Source: Gemmatimonadota bacterium (GTDB lineage: Bacteria > Gemmatimonadota > Gemmatimonadetes > Gemmatimonadales > Gemmatimonadaceae). Taken from it: DNA of 64,000 bases. This document shows, one piece after another, positions 17,315 through 26,026 of the stretch (the stretch's first letter is position 1; each line of letters starts with the position of its first letter). The notes under the pieces are model-generated. The model searched no databases and was not told where the DNA came from. It was given only the letters and a program-made list of their open reading frames with translations. The position numbers and the translations under genes are program-made. The stretch spans positions 1-64,000 of the forward strand of contig JAQBPX010000037.1 in NCBI GenBank assembly GCA_028287305.1. Reading direction: 5' to 3'.

Positions 17315-17400
17315 GGCGGTTGGTGCATGGGGTGATTGCTGCATCGCGCGGGAACGATCCATGCAAACGACGCGCCCCAAACCGATCCCGGAAACTCAGT

Positions 17401-19239
17401 GTGCATCGCGTATTCCTCCTGCTGACTGCCACCTGCTTCCTCGTCACCGGTTGCCGCGAGCGCTCCCCTGCCGCGGCGCACCCGGATAGCGTAGTCGTTC
17501 ACGCTACCAGCGGCACTGCCCAGGGCGGAGTGCCTGCATTCGCGACCGGCGACGACGGCCAATGGGTACGCCCCGCACGCGACTACGCGAGCACGCGCTA
17601 CAGCGCGATGGCCGAGATCACTCCGCAGAACGTGTCGCAGCTCAAGGTGGCGTTCACCTTCGCGACCGGCGTGCTGCGCGGCCACGAGGAAGCGCCGATC
17701 GTCGCGAACAACACGATGTACATCGTGACGCCCTTCCCCAACATCCTCTACGCGCTGGACCTCACGCAACCCGGGGCTCCGCTCAAGTGGACCTTCAAGC
17801 CGCAACCGGATGCCGCGGCGCAGGGTGTCGCCTGCTGCGACGTGGTGAATCGCGGGGTGGCATACGCCGATGGCAGGATCGTCATGAACACGCTCGACGC
17901 GCAGACCATCGCGGTGGACGCGACTTCAGGCAAGCAGCTCTGGCGCACCAGGGTGGGCGACATCAACACCGGCGAGTCGGTGACCATGGCGCCGCTCATC
18001 GTGAAGGACAAGGTGCTGGTGGGGAACAGCGGCGGCGAGTTCGGCGTGCGCGGATGGCTCACCGCGCTCGACCTGGCCACCGGCAGGATCGTCTGGCGCG
18101 CCTACGCCACCGGCCCCGACTCGCTGGTGAAGATCGGGCCGCGCTTCAAGCCATTCTATGACGTGAACAAGGGAAAGGACCTCGGCGTCACGAGCTTCCC
18201 ACCCGAGAAGTGGAAGACCGGCGGCGGCACCATGTGGGGTTGGATCTCGTACGACCCCGACCTGAACATCGTCTACGCCGGCACCGGCAACCCCGGGCCC
18301 TGGGATCCCGACTCGAGGCCGGGGCGCAACCTCTGGACGTCCGGCATCTTCGCGCGCGATGCGGACAGCGGCGACGCGCTCTGGTTCTACCAGTGGAACC
18401 CCCATGACATGCACGACTACGACGGCATCAACGAGCAGCTGCTGCTCGACCTGCCGATCGGTGGTCGCACGCGAAAGGTGCTCGTCCGCCCCGAGCGCAA
18501 CGGGTACCTCTACGTGCTCGATCGCACCACCGGAGAGGTGCTGTCGGCCGATCCCTTCGGCTTCATCAACTCCAGCAAGGGAGTGGACCTCAGGACCGGC
18601 GAGTTGATCCTCAACCCCGACAAGGCGCCCGTCCTCGGCAAGGTGGTCCGGGACATCTGCCCCGCCGCACCGGGAGCGAAGGACTGGCAGCCCTCGTCGT
18701 ACTCGCCGCGCACCGGCCTGCTCTACCTGCCGCACCAGAACCTCTGCATGGACTTCGAAAGCGTGGAGGCGAACTACATCATGGGCACGCCGTACGTCGG
18801 CGCGAACGTGAAGATGTTCGCGGGCCCCGGAGGAAATCGCGGCTTCTTCACCGCGTGGGACATCGTGGGCCGCAAGGTGGCCTGGCAGGTGAAGGAGGAC
18901 TTCCCCGTGTGGAGCGGCGCGCTCGCCACCGCAGGCGACGTGGTGTTCTACGGCACCCTGGACGGATGGTTCAAGGCCGTCGACGCCCACACCGGCGCGC
19001 TGCTCTGGAAGTTCCGCACGGGCAGCGGGATCATCAGCCAGCCGATCACCTATCGTGGACCGGACGGCAAGCAGTACGTAGCTGTCGTCGACGGCGTGGG
19101 CGGCTGGGCCGGCGCCATCGTCGCAGGCTCGCTCGACGCGCGCGATTCGCTCGCTGCGCTCGGCATGGCAAACGCCATGAGGGACCTGCCGCAGAAAGTC
19201 GCCAAGGGAGGGACCGTGTATGTCTTCGCGCTTCCCTGA
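17401..19239 (+). CDS. PQQ-dependent alcohol dehydrogenase with lanthanide-type active site (XoxF/ExaF-like), lipoprotein
   Basis: A 612-residue quinoprotein that should oxidise an alcohol (methanol, ethanol or similar) outside the inner membrane and pass electrons to cytochrome c. The GTG at 17401 starts a signal ending in lipobox LVTGC. PQQ-site features by homology to methanol dehydrogenase are the vicinal cysteines C145-C146 (GVACCDVV), E192 (NTGESVTM), N297 (GTGNPGPW) and D339. D339-Y340-D341 (MHDYDGINEQ) has Asp two residues after the catalytic Asp. That Asp is the lanthanide ligand of XoxF/ExaF enzymes and is Ala in calcium MxaF. Tryptophan-docking propeller repeats run to the C-terminus (GDVVFYGTLDGWFKAVD). 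It overlaps the next gene by 20 bp. Lipidation is unusual for this family. Confidence 0.92.
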   Translation: MHRVFLLLTATCFLVTGCRERSPAAAHPDSVVVHATSGTAQGGVPAFATGDDGQWVRPARDYASTRYSAMAEITPQNVSQLKVAFTFATGVLRGHEEAPIVANNTMYIVTPFPNILYALDLTQPGAPLKWTFKPQPDAAAQGVACCDVVNRGVAYADGRIVMNTLDAQTIAVDATSGKQLWRTRVGDINTGESVTMAPLIVKDKVLVGNSGGEFGVRGWLTALDLATGRIVWRAYATGPDSLVKIGPRFKPFYDVNKGKDLGVTSFPPEKWKTGGGTMWGWISYDPDLNIVYAGTGNPGPWDPDSRPGRNLWTSGIFARDADSGDALWFYQWNPHDMHDYDGINEQLLLDLPIGGRTRKVLVRPERNGYLYVLDRTTGEVLSADPFGFINSSKGVDLRTGELILNPDKAPVLGKVVRDICPAAPGAKDWQPSSYSPRTGLLYLPHQNLCMDFESVEANYIMGTPYVGANVKMFAGPGGNRGFFTAWDIVGRKVAWQVKEDFPVWSGALATAGDVVFYGTLDGWFKAVDAHTGALLWKFRTGSGIISQPITYRGPDGKQYVAVVDGVGGWAGAIVAGSLDARDSLAALGMANAMRDLPQKVAKGGTVYVFALP

Positions 19240-20062
19240 GTACCTGCTCGCCCTGCCCCTGCTGGTTTTCGCGCTCGGCAGCTCGTCGACGCCGACGTCG
19301 GCGCATGACGCGCCGCCCCTACGCATCTGCGCCGATCCCAACAACCTTCCCTTCTCCAACGCGAAGGGCGAGGGATTCGAGAACCGCATCGCCGAGCTGC
19401 TCGGCCGCGAGATGCAGCGGCCCGTGGAGTACAGCTGGTGGGCGTCGCGCCGCGGGTACGTGCGCAACACCCTCAAGGCCGGGCTGTGCGACGTGCTGGT
19501 CGGCGTGCCCACCAGCTTCGAGCCGGTGGCGACCACGCGCCCCTACTACCGCTCGACCTACGTATTCGTCACGCGCAGGGGAGGCCCGCGCTTGGCGACG
19601 CTCGACGACACCGCGCTCCGCCACCTCCGCATCGGCGTGCACCTCGCGGGCGACGATGGCGCGAACACGCCGCCACTTCACGCGCTCACGAAACGGGGCG
19701 TGATCGACAACGTGGTGGGATACACGCTCTACGGCGATTACGCGCGCGCGAATCCCACGTCGCGAATCCTCGACGCGCTCGTCGCGAAACAGCTCGACGT
19801 CGCGATCGTGTGGGGGCCGCTCGGGGGATGGTATGCGTCGCACTCGCGCACGCCGCTCACCCTGGTGCCCGTGTATCCGCAGATCGACCTCCCCTACCTG
19901 CCATTCGTGTTCGACATCTCCATGGGCGTGCGGCGCGGCGACGACTCGCTGCGGGTGCAGCTCGATCGCGCCATGCGCCACCGTCGGGCCGACGTCGACC
20001 GCATCCTCGCCTCATACGGTGTGCCGCGCGTCGACGCCGCGAGCGCAGGGGGTGCCCGATGA
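19220..20062 (+). CDS. XoxJ/MxaJ-like quinoprotein-associated periplasmic protein
   Basis: A 280-residue family-3 solute-binding-type protein with signal peptide (to about residue 28, ...TPTSAHD). The start of the mature part, LRICADPNNLPFSNAKGEGFENRIAELL, is typical of the quinoprotein dehydrogenase-associated binding proteins (TIGR03871; MxaJ/XoxJ). Further segments are YSWWASRRGYVRNTLKAGLCDVLVGVP and PYYRSTYVFVTRRG. The known partners of this family are PQQ methanol/alcohol dehydrogenases, where it may help activation or electron transfer. It overlaps the dehydrogenase gene by 20 bp and the cytochrome gene by 4 bp, so the three are translationally linked. Confidence 0.9.
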   Translation: MSSRFPEYLLALPLLVFALGSSSTPTSAHDAPPLRICADPNNLPFSNAKGEGFENRIAELLGREMQRPVEYSWWASRRGYVRNTLKAGLCDVLVGVPTSFEPVATTRPYYRSTYVFVTRRGGPRLATLDDTALRHLRIGVHLAGDDGANTPPLHALTKRGVIDNVVGYTLYGDYARANPTSRILDALVAKQLDVAIVWGPLGGWYASHSRTPLTLVPVYPQIDLPYLPFVFDISMGVRRGDDSLRVQLDRAMRHRRADVDRILASYGVPRVDAASAGGAR

Positions 20063-20607
20063 CGCGCACAGTGCTCTGCGCTTCGGCGCTCGTGCTGCTC
20101 GCGCTGGCGTGCGAGCGCGAGGACCGCGACTTCCACAGCGATCCCGCCGCGGCAACGCCCAAGCCGAACATCGTGATGTCGTCGCTGCAGCCCGGGCCGG
20201 TGGCCGTGATCCCGAAAACGGAGGCGCCGTACGACGACAACGCCTGGATGACCGCGGAGGGAATGCGGCTGTATCACCAGATGAACTGCAGTGGCTGCCA
20301 CTTCGAGGGCGGCGGTGGCATCGGCCCGCCGCTGATGGACGACGAGTGGATCTACGGCAGCGACCCGGCGAACATCTACGCGACCATCGCGGAGGGTCGT
20401 CCCGGCGGCATGCCGCCCTGGGGCACGCGCATGACGCCGCAGCAGATATGGACGGTGGTGTCGTACGTGCGGTCGCTGAGCGGGCTCACGCCGCGCGGAG
20501 CGCGCCCGGGGCGCAGCGACCACATGTCCGGCAACCTCGCGCCGCAGAACCGCACGCCGGAGAAGCCGAAGCCGACCTTCACGCCTCCCGCGAGCTGGCG
20601 GCCGTGA
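20059..20607 (+). CDS. c-type cytochrome lipoprotein, likely electron acceptor of the PQQ dehydrogenase
   Basis: A 182-residue exported monohaem cytochrome c. The signal ends in lipobox LLALAC (Cys18). The haem-binding motif CSGCH is at residues 77-81, and the region GRPGGMPPWGTRMTPQQIWTVVSYVRSL supplies the axial methionine and the terminal helix. The C-terminal tail (about 150-182) is proline-rich. It sits between the dehydrogenase/XoxJ pair and the caa3 oxidase genes and overlaps both neighbours by 4 bp. It is therefore the natural carrier from the dehydrogenase to the oxidase, in the place of XoxG. Lipidation would keep it at the membrane surface. Confidence 0.9.
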   Translation: MTRTVLCASALVLLALACEREDRDFHSDPAAATPKPNIVMSSLQPGPVAVIPKTEAPYDDNAWMTAEGMRLYHQMNCSGCHFEGGGGIGPPLMDDEWIYGSDPANIYATIAEGRPGGMPPWGTRMTPQQIWTVVSYVRSLSGLTPRGARPGRSDHMSGNLAPQNRTPEKPKPTFTPPASWRP

Positions 20608-21527
20608 GGGAAGACATCTTTCACCCGGGCGGTCCACTCGCGCGCGAGGTCGCGCGGTTCGGCGGCTTCCTGCACGTCGTCTCGGCTGCAGTGTTCGGGC
20701 TCGTGATGATCGCGCTGGTGCTCGCGCTCGTGCGTCGCGCTCCCGTGTCCGAGCGCGGGATGCGGCGTGGCGTGGCACTGGCGACGTCGCTCACCGTCGC
20801 GACGCTGTTCGTGTTCCTCGTGTACGACCTCAGCGTGGGTCGTACCACGGGACGCGCGCCCAGTCGCGGGCGGCAGCTGACGGTCATCGGGCACCAGTAC
20901 TGGTGGGAGGTGCACTACAACGACTCCTTTCCCAGCCGCCAGGTGATCACGGCGAACGAGATCGTGGTGCCGGTTGGAGAGCCGGTGCGGCTCGAGCTCC
21001 AGTCGCACGACGTCATTCATTCGTTCTGGGTGCCGAGCCTGCGCGGCAAGAAGGACCTGGTGCCGGGGCACACGGCCACCACGTGGTTCCAGGCCGACAC
21101 GCCGGGGATCTATCGCGGGCAATGCGCCGAGTTCTGCGGACACCAGCATGCGAAGATGGCCCTGTTCGTGACGGCCGTGTCGCCGGACAGCTTCGTGTCG
21201 TGGTACAAGGGACAGCAGGCGGTGCCGCCGGCGCCCAGCGACTCGCTGCGCGCCGAAGGTCTGAAGGTGTTCCTCACCACCACCTGCGCCACCTGCCACA
21301 ACATCGCGGGCACGCCGGCCAGTGGCACCGCCGGTCCCGACCTCAGCCACGTGGGAAGCCGCATGTACCTGGCCGCGGGCACGCTGAAGAACACCCCCGG
21401 GAACATGGCCGGGTGGATCATGGACCCCGGCGCGTACAAGGTGGGCTCCAAGATGCCGTCGCACTACGGCACGCTCACGGACCGGCAGGTGCGCGCGATC
21501 GCCGCCTACCTGGAGGGGCTCAGGTGA
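20604..21527 (+). CDS. ctaC: Cytochrome c oxidase subunit II with fused cytochrome c domain (caa3 type)
   Basis: A 307-residue protein starting at GTG 20604, which overlaps the preceding stop. Two transmembrane helices (about 22-44 and 56-76) are followed by the CuA cupredoxin domain, with H139, C174, E176, C178, H182 and M185 as ligands (QCAEFCGHQHAKM). A cytochrome c domain follows, with CATCH at residues 228-232 and a late methionine in SKMPSHYGTLTDRQVRAIAAYL. This fusion defines caa3-type oxidases, which take electrons from cytochrome c through the tethered haem domain. It is translationally coupled to subunit I by GTGA. The protein lacks a lipobox. Confidence 0.95.
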   Translation: MREDIFHPGGPLAREVARFGGFLHVVSAAVFGLVMIALVLALVRRAPVSERGMRRGVALATSLTVATLFVFLVYDLSVGRTTGRAPSRGRQLTVIGHQYWWEVHYNDSFPSRQVITANEIVVPVGEPVRLELQSHDVIHSFWVPSLRGKKDLVPGHTATTWFQADTPGIYRGQCAEFCGHQHAKMALFVTAVSPDSFVSWYKGQQAVPPAPSDSLRAEGLKVFLTTTCATCHNIAGTPASGTAGPDLSHVGSRMYLAAGTLKNTPGNMAGWIMDPGAYKVGSKMPSHYGTLTDRQVRAIAAYLEGLR

Positions 21528-23482
21528 GCGCCGCCCTCGCGCCGATTCCCCTCGAGACGGAAACCATCACGCGCGAGCGCGACGCCCTGCAGCGCACCTG
21601 GGCGTCCGAGCCCGGCCTGCTCGGCTGGCTGCGCGAGGTGAACCATGTGTCGATCGGCAAGCGCTACGTGATCACCGCGTTCGTGTTCCTCCTGCTGGGC
21701 GGGCTGGAGGCCGGCGTCATGCGGCTGCAGCTCTCGCGTCCCGAAAATCGCATCCTCAACCCGGACTCCTACAACCAGTTCTTCACCGTGCACGGCAGTA
21801 CGATGATGTTCCTCTTCGCCGTGCCCGTGATGCTGGGCATGGGAATCTGGCTGGTGCCGATGATGATCGGCACGCGCAACGTGTCGTTCCCGCGATTGAA
21901 CGCGTTCGGCTACTACACGTACCTGTTCGGCGGCATCGTGCTTTACGGCGCCTTCCTGTTCAACACGGGGCCGGATGCGGGATGGTTCGCCTATCCCCCG
22001 CTCTCCACCGCGTTCACGCCCGGCAAGCGCACCGACTTCTGGGCGCAGATGATCACCTTCACGGAGATCGCGGCGCTCGCGGCGTCGATCACGCTGATCG
22101 CGACGATCTTCAAGCAGCGCGCGCCGGGGATGACGCTCAATCGCATCCCGCTGTTCGTATGGTCCATCCTGGTGATCTCGTTCATGGTGCTGTTCGCCAT
22201 GCCCACGGTGGCGGTCGCCAGCATCTTCCTGGCGCTCGACCGCCTGATCAGCACGCACTTCTTCAATGCGGCGGAGGGCGGCGATCCCCTGCTCTGGCAG
22301 CACATGTTCTGGTTCTTCGGGCATCCCGAGGTCTACATCATCTTCATCCCCGGGCTGGGCTTCGTGTCGCACATCGTCGCGACGTTCACGAGGCGCCCGG
22401 TGTTCGGCTATCCGATGATGGTGCTGTCCCTCGTGGCGACCGCCTTCATGGGCTTCGCGCTCTGGGTGCACCACATGTTCGCGACGCCGCTGCCGCAGCT
22501 CGGCCAGAGCTTCTTCACCGCGGCGAGCACCGTGATCGCCATTCCCACGGGGGTGCAGATCTTCTGCTGGATCGCGACCATCGCGGCGGGGCGGCCGCGG
22601 TACGCCACGCCGTTCCTGTTCGTGCTCGGCTTCTTCATCGTGTTCACCATCGGCGGGCTCACCGGCGTGATGGTGGCCAGCGTGCCCTTCGACCTCCAGG
22701 TACACGACACGTACTTCGTGGTGGCGCACTTCCACTACGTGCTCATTGGCGGCGCCCTGTTCCCACTCCTCGGTGCCATCTACTACTGGTTCCCGAAGTT
22801 CTCCGGTCGCCTGATGAGCGAGACGCTGGGCAAGTGGCACTTCTGGCTGCTGCTGATCGGCGTGAACGTGACGTTCTTTCCCATGCACCTGCTGGGCTAC
22901 ATGGGGATGCCGCGTCGCGTGTACACGTACCTGCCGGAGACAGGGTGGGGCCCGCTGAATTCGCTCGCGTCGGCAGGCGCCGGGATCATTGTCGTCGCGA
23001 TGCTCATCTTCGCCTGGAACGTGTTCAGCAGCTGGCGCAATGGCGACGTCGCAGGTCCCAACCCGTGGGGCGCCGACACGCTCGAATGGGCGACGGAATC
23101 GCCGCCGGCGCCGTACAACTTCGCGCACATTCCGGTGGTGCAGTCGCCCGCTCCGCTCTGGGAGGCGTCGGGCACCATGCCCGTGGTCACCGGGATGCGG
23201 ACCGACGTGCGCGAGGTGCTGATCTCCTCCGTGATGGACGCCCATCCCTGCGGAAAGCACGAGCATCCCGGCCCGTCCATCTGGCCGTTCCTCACTTCGG
23301 TGTGCGTCGCGCTCTACTTCGTGCCGGTGATCTTCACGCCGTGGGGCGCGGTGCTGGGCACCGTGGCTGTGCTCGCCGGCGCCGCGGGATGGGGCCTGCC
23401 GCACGCGACGTCGAGCAAGCCGCTGCCGGCCCCGGGCTCGATGTACAAGGATGAGCCGCTCACGCCCGAGGCGGCTCGATGA
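21524..23482 (+). CDS. ctaD: Cytochrome c oxidase subunit I (A-type haem-copper oxidase)
   Basis: A 652-residue catalytic subunit starting at GTG 21524. All metal ligands are visible: H90 (FTVHGSTMM, low-spin haem), H267 and cross-linked Y271 (WFFGHPEVYIIFIPG), H316-H317 (WVHHMF), H402 and H404 (VVAHFHYVL). The Glu in GHPEV marks the A1-type proton pathway. About 14 membrane helices are apparent; the C-terminal 130 residues include two extra helices and a hydrophilic segment NPWGADTLEWATESPPAPYNF typical of caa3 subunit I. It lies in an unbroken series of overlapping genes with subunits II and III. Confidence 0.96.
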   Translation: MSAALAPIPLETETITRERDALQRTWASEPGLLGWLREVNHVSIGKRYVITAFVFLLLGGLEAGVMRLQLSRPENRILNPDSYNQFFTVHGSTMMFLFAVPVMLGMGIWLVPMMIGTRNVSFPRLNAFGYYTYLFGGIVLYGAFLFNTGPDAGWFAYPPLSTAFTPGKRTDFWAQMITFTEIAALAASITLIATIFKQRAPGMTLNRIPLFVWSILVISFMVLFAMPTVAVASIFLALDRLISTHFFNAAEGGDPLLWQHMFWFFGHPEVYIIFIPGLGFVSHIVATFTRRPVFGYPMMVLSLVATAFMGFALWVHHMFATPLPQLGQSFFTAASTVIAIPTGVQIFCWIATIAAGRPRYATPFLFVLGFFIVFTIGGLTGVMVASVPFDLQVHDTYFVVAHFHYVLIGGALFPLLGAIYYWFPKFSGRLMSETLGKWHFWLLLIGVNVTFFPMHLLGYMGMPRRVYTYLPETGWGPLNSLASAGAGIIVVAMLIFAWNVFSSWRNGDVAGPNPWGADTLEWATESPPAPYNFAHIPVVQSPAPLWEASGTMPVVTGMRTDVREVLISSVMDAHPCGKHEHPGPSIWPFLTSVCVALYFVPVIFTPWGAVLGTVAVLAGAAGWGLPHATSSKPLPAPGSMYKDEPLTPEAAR

Positions 23483-24123
23483 CGCCGGTGATGGACACCG
23501 AGCTCGTGCCGCCGCCCCAACGCCTGGTGTCGGCGTTCGACGCGAGCGGCATCGAGGAGAAGTACTTCGGCACCGACAGTGTGTCGTGGTGGGGGACCGT
23601 CGGCTTCATGGTGATCGAGGGGTTCACGCTCATCCTTTGCATGGGCGCGTACTTCTACCTGCGAAAGAACGAGCTGGGCTGGCCGCCGGAGCGCACGCCG
23701 CTTCCCGATCTTGTGGTCCCGACCATCTCCCTCGCCACGCTGCTGCTCAAGCTGGTGCCGATCTCGATGGCGGCGAGGAAGGCCCGCCGCTGGGACGGTG
23801 ACGGCGTGCGCCGCTGGCTCGCGATCACGCTTGCATGGAACCTCGTGAACCTCGGCATGCGCATCGCCGAGTTCGGCGCGCTGCGCGTGCGCTGGGACAC
23901 GAACGCGTACGGGTCGATCGTGTGGGCGACCCTGTTCGACCACGCGTACCTGATCCTCTTCGACCTGTTCGAGACGGCGGGCATCGCGCTGGTGTTCTTC
24001 CGTCACCAGGAAACGCACCGCGACTTCGGGGCCGTGGACGACGACGCGATGTACACCTGGTTCCTGGTGCTCGCGTTCATCCCGGTGTACGTGATGCTGT
24101 ACTGGTTCCCGCGGTGGACGTGA
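23479..24123 (+). CDS. ctaE: Cytochrome c oxidase subunit III
   Basis: A 214-residue membrane protein with about five helices, matching haem-copper oxidase subunit III. Supporting features are SWWGTVGFMVIEGFTLILCMGAYFYLRK near the N-terminus, the membrane Glu in VIEGF, and a late helix AYLILFDLFETAGIALVFF. It overlaps subunit I by 4 bp and the next gene by one base. It probably stabilises subunit I and its proton uptake. It is shorter than mitochondrial-type subunit III (about 260 residues), as in several bacterial caa3 operons. Confidence 0.85.
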   Translation: MTPVMDTELVPPPQRLVSAFDASGIEEKYFGTDSVSWWGTVGFMVIEGFTLILCMGAYFYLRKNELGWPPERTPLPDLVVPTISLATLLLKLVPISMAARKARRWDGDGVRRWLAITLAWNLVNLGMRIAEFGALRVRWDTNAYGSIVWATLFDHAYLILFDLFETAGIALVFFRHQETHRDFGAVDDDAMYTWFLVLAFIPVYVMLYWFPRWT

Positions 24124-24512
24124 TGGATCGCGTCCGCGAATCACCCATGCAGTTCTACTCGCGCAAGGCGGGGATCACGTCGCTGGCGTTCTCGTGGTTC
24201 GCCGGCCCGGTGTGCGTCCTGTTCGAGGAGATGGCCAACTACGCGCTGGTGCCCCACGGTTGTCGCAATGGCACCACGGTGTGGATGCACCTGGTGCTCG
24301 CGTCGCTCACCGCGATCATCCTGGTGAGCGGAGGTACGGCCATCCGCGACTGGCGCCGCATCGGCGGAGGGGAGCCGAGTGAGGAGGGGGGCGTGGCCGG
24401 GCGGACGCGCTTCGCGGCGGTGGTCGGCATGGTGAGCGCCGCGTTCTTCCTGGTGGTGATGATCGCGCAGTGGCTGCCATTGTTCTACCTGGATCCATGC
24501 GTGCGCGCGTGA
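24123..24512 (+). CDS. Small integral membrane protein of the oxidase operon
   Basis: A 129-residue protein with three predicted membrane helices: about 15-35 (GITSLAFSWFAGPVCVLFEE), 50-72 (TVWMHLVLASLTAIILVSGG) and 98-118 (FAAVVGMVSAAFFLVVMIAQ). The loop between the second and third is charged. Two cysteines (GPVCVL and PHGCRN) and one near the C-terminus are noted. It starts on the last base of the subunit III stop (TGATG) and overlaps the CtaG-like gene by 16 bp, so it belongs to the oxidase operon. I do not recognise a named family. It could be an accessory subunit, in the position of subunit IV, or an assembly factor. Confidence 0.75.
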   Translation: MDRVRESPMQFYSRKAGITSLAFSWFAGPVCVLFEEMANYALVPHGCRNGTTVWMHLVLASLTAIILVSGGTAIRDWRRIGGGEPSEEGGVAGRTRFAAVVGMVSAAFFLVVMIAQWLPLFYLDPCVRA

Positions 24513-25420
24513 GGGCGTGGGCGATCGCGGTCTCGTGCGCGGTCGCGCTGCCGTGGGGGGCGGCGCACGCGCATGACGGTCGCCCCCTGGCGCCGAACGA
24601 TGCGTGGGGCGCATTCACGCTCCAGCCGCTGCTGCTGGCGTCCATGCTGCTGCCGCTCGCGATCTACCTCGTGGGGCTCGTTCGGCTTCACCGCATCTCG
24701 ACGCGCGCGCACTCCCGGGAAGTGACGTGCACGCTGGCGGGCTTCGCGACGCTGTTCGTCGCGCTGGTGTCCCCCCTGCACCGCATGGGCGAGTCGCTGC
24801 TCTCGGCGCACATGATCCAGCACACCCTGCTGCTCTCGGTTGCGGCACCGCTGCTGGTGCTCGGCAAGCCGGGCGTCCCGATGCTCTGGGCGTTCGCCTC
24901 GCGCGAGCGCAGGGTGGCAGGGCGACTGATGCGCATGCGCGCGGTGCGTCGCCCCTGGCGAGTGGTGAGCACCATGAGCGTGGCGACGCTGGTGCACGCG
25001 ATCGCGATCTGGACATGGCACGCGCCGCGTATCTACGGCCTCTCACTTCGCGATGAGCGGTGGCACGCGCTGCAGCATGTCGCGTTCGCGGGCACCGCGC
25101 TGCTGTTCTGGTGGGCGATCCTCCAGGGCCGCGGCGCGAAGCGCAACTCGGGCGTGGCCGTGCTGTGCCTGTTCGCGACAGCCGTGCACACCGGCGCGCT
25201 CGGCGCACTGATGGCGCTCAGCGCCCGCGTATGGTATCCGCACTATGAGGCCACGTCGCAGCTGTGGGGGATGACCGCGCTGGAGGACCAGCAGCTGGCG
25301 GGGATGATCATGTGGATCCCCGCCGGAGTGGTCTACGTGGCAGCAGCGCTCACGCTGATGCTGCGCTGGCTCCGGAGCTCGGACTCGGGAGCGTCGCTGA
25401 TAGGCGCGGGGGCGCCGTGA
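24497..25420 (+). CDS. CtaG-like cytochrome c oxidase assembly membrane protein (caa3_CtaG family)
   Basis: A 307-residue membrane protein. The ATG at 24497 gives a signal-like N-terminus ending ...GAAHAHDG, followed by about seven helices. Features of the caa3_CtaG family are LVSPLHRMGESLLSAHMIQHTLLLSVAAPLLVLGKP with its conserved histidines, HAIAIWTWHAPRIYGLS, ERWHALQHVAFAGTALLFWW and the C-terminal DQQLAGMIMWIPAGVVY. The family is needed for active caa3 oxidase in Bacillus, probably in copper delivery to subunit I. It is the last gene of the rightward operon; a long repeat-bearing spacer follows. Confidence 0.9.
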   Translation: MRARVRAWAIAVSCAVALPWGAAHAHDGRPLAPNDAWGAFTLQPLLLASMLLPLAIYLVGLVRLHRISTRAHSREVTCTLAGFATLFVALVSPLHRMGESLLSAHMIQHTLLLSVAAPLLVLGKPGVPMLWAFASRERRVAGRLMRMRAVRRPWRVVSTMSVATLVHAIAIWTWHAPRIYGLSLRDERWHALQHVAFAGTALLFWWAILQGRGAKRNSGVAVLCLFATAVHTGALGALMALSARVWYPHYEATSQLWGMTALEDQQLAGMIMWIPAGVVYVAAALTLMLRWLRSSDSGASLIGAGAP

Positions 25421-25526
25421 CTGGGCTCAGGGCCTCAGTCCCCTCTCTCGCGGCAGTGAGCGTCTGCGCGTCACGAATGGCCCAACAGCTTCAACGCACG
25501 CCGAGACGCGCCGAAAAAGCCGAAAG

Positions 25527-25695
25527 GGCCAACTGCAAAAAGAAGTTGCAGTGCTCTTTCGGCTGTTCCAGCGTGTTTCGGCGTGCCAAGTCCGTTGCGA
25601 GTCTTTCCCGGCGGTAGGCTTTCTGCGCGCCACGAATGGCCCCACAGAGTTGAACGCGGATCGGAGCCGATTGAGCTGGAACTACGCTGATCGAT
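25527..25695 (+). repeat. Direct repeat, copy 1 (169 bp)
   Basis: Starts GGCCAACTGCAAAAAGAAGT and ends CTACGCTGATCGAT. By eye it differs from copy 2 at about six positions over 169 bp. It includes the hairpin ACTGCAA/TTGCAGT at its left end. Towards its right end it carries GGCCCCACAGAGTTGAACGC, which reappears inverted near 25813-25836. Confidence 0.8.
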
Positions 25696-25857
25696 CCACC
25701 CGGAGACTGGGTTCCGCGCGCCAAGTCAGGTCAATCTTTTTTGAGTTGCCCCGACGCCCCTGCGCGCCACGTTGAACAACCCGTGTGGTTACGGGTCATC
25801 CGGCCGTTATCAGCGTTCAAACTCTGTGGGGCCAGCCAAGCCGCAACCCACCCAAAC

Positions 25858-26026
25858 GGCCAACTGCAAAAAGAAGCTGCAGTGCACTTTCGGCTGTTCC
25901 AGCGTGTTTCGGCGTGCCAAGTCCGTTGCGAGTCTTTCCTGGCGGTAGGCTTTCTGCGCGCCACGAATGGCCCCACAGAGTTGAACGCGGATCGGAGCCG
26001 ATTGAGCTGGAACTACACTGGTCGAT
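25858..26026 (+). repeat. Direct repeat, copy 2 (169 bp)
   Basis: Starts GGCCAACTGCAAAAAGAAGC, exactly 331 bp after copy 1, in the same orientation. Its right part (25968-26023) also forms an inverted repeat with 26110-26165, so each copy combines a direct repeat and one arm of a hairpin. Confidence 0.8.

Noticed and set aside
21506-23404. 632-codon minus-strand frame opposite ctaD
   Set aside because: Extremely charged, His/Arg/Glu-rich, and antisense to an unmistakable oxidase subunit I with all metal ligands.
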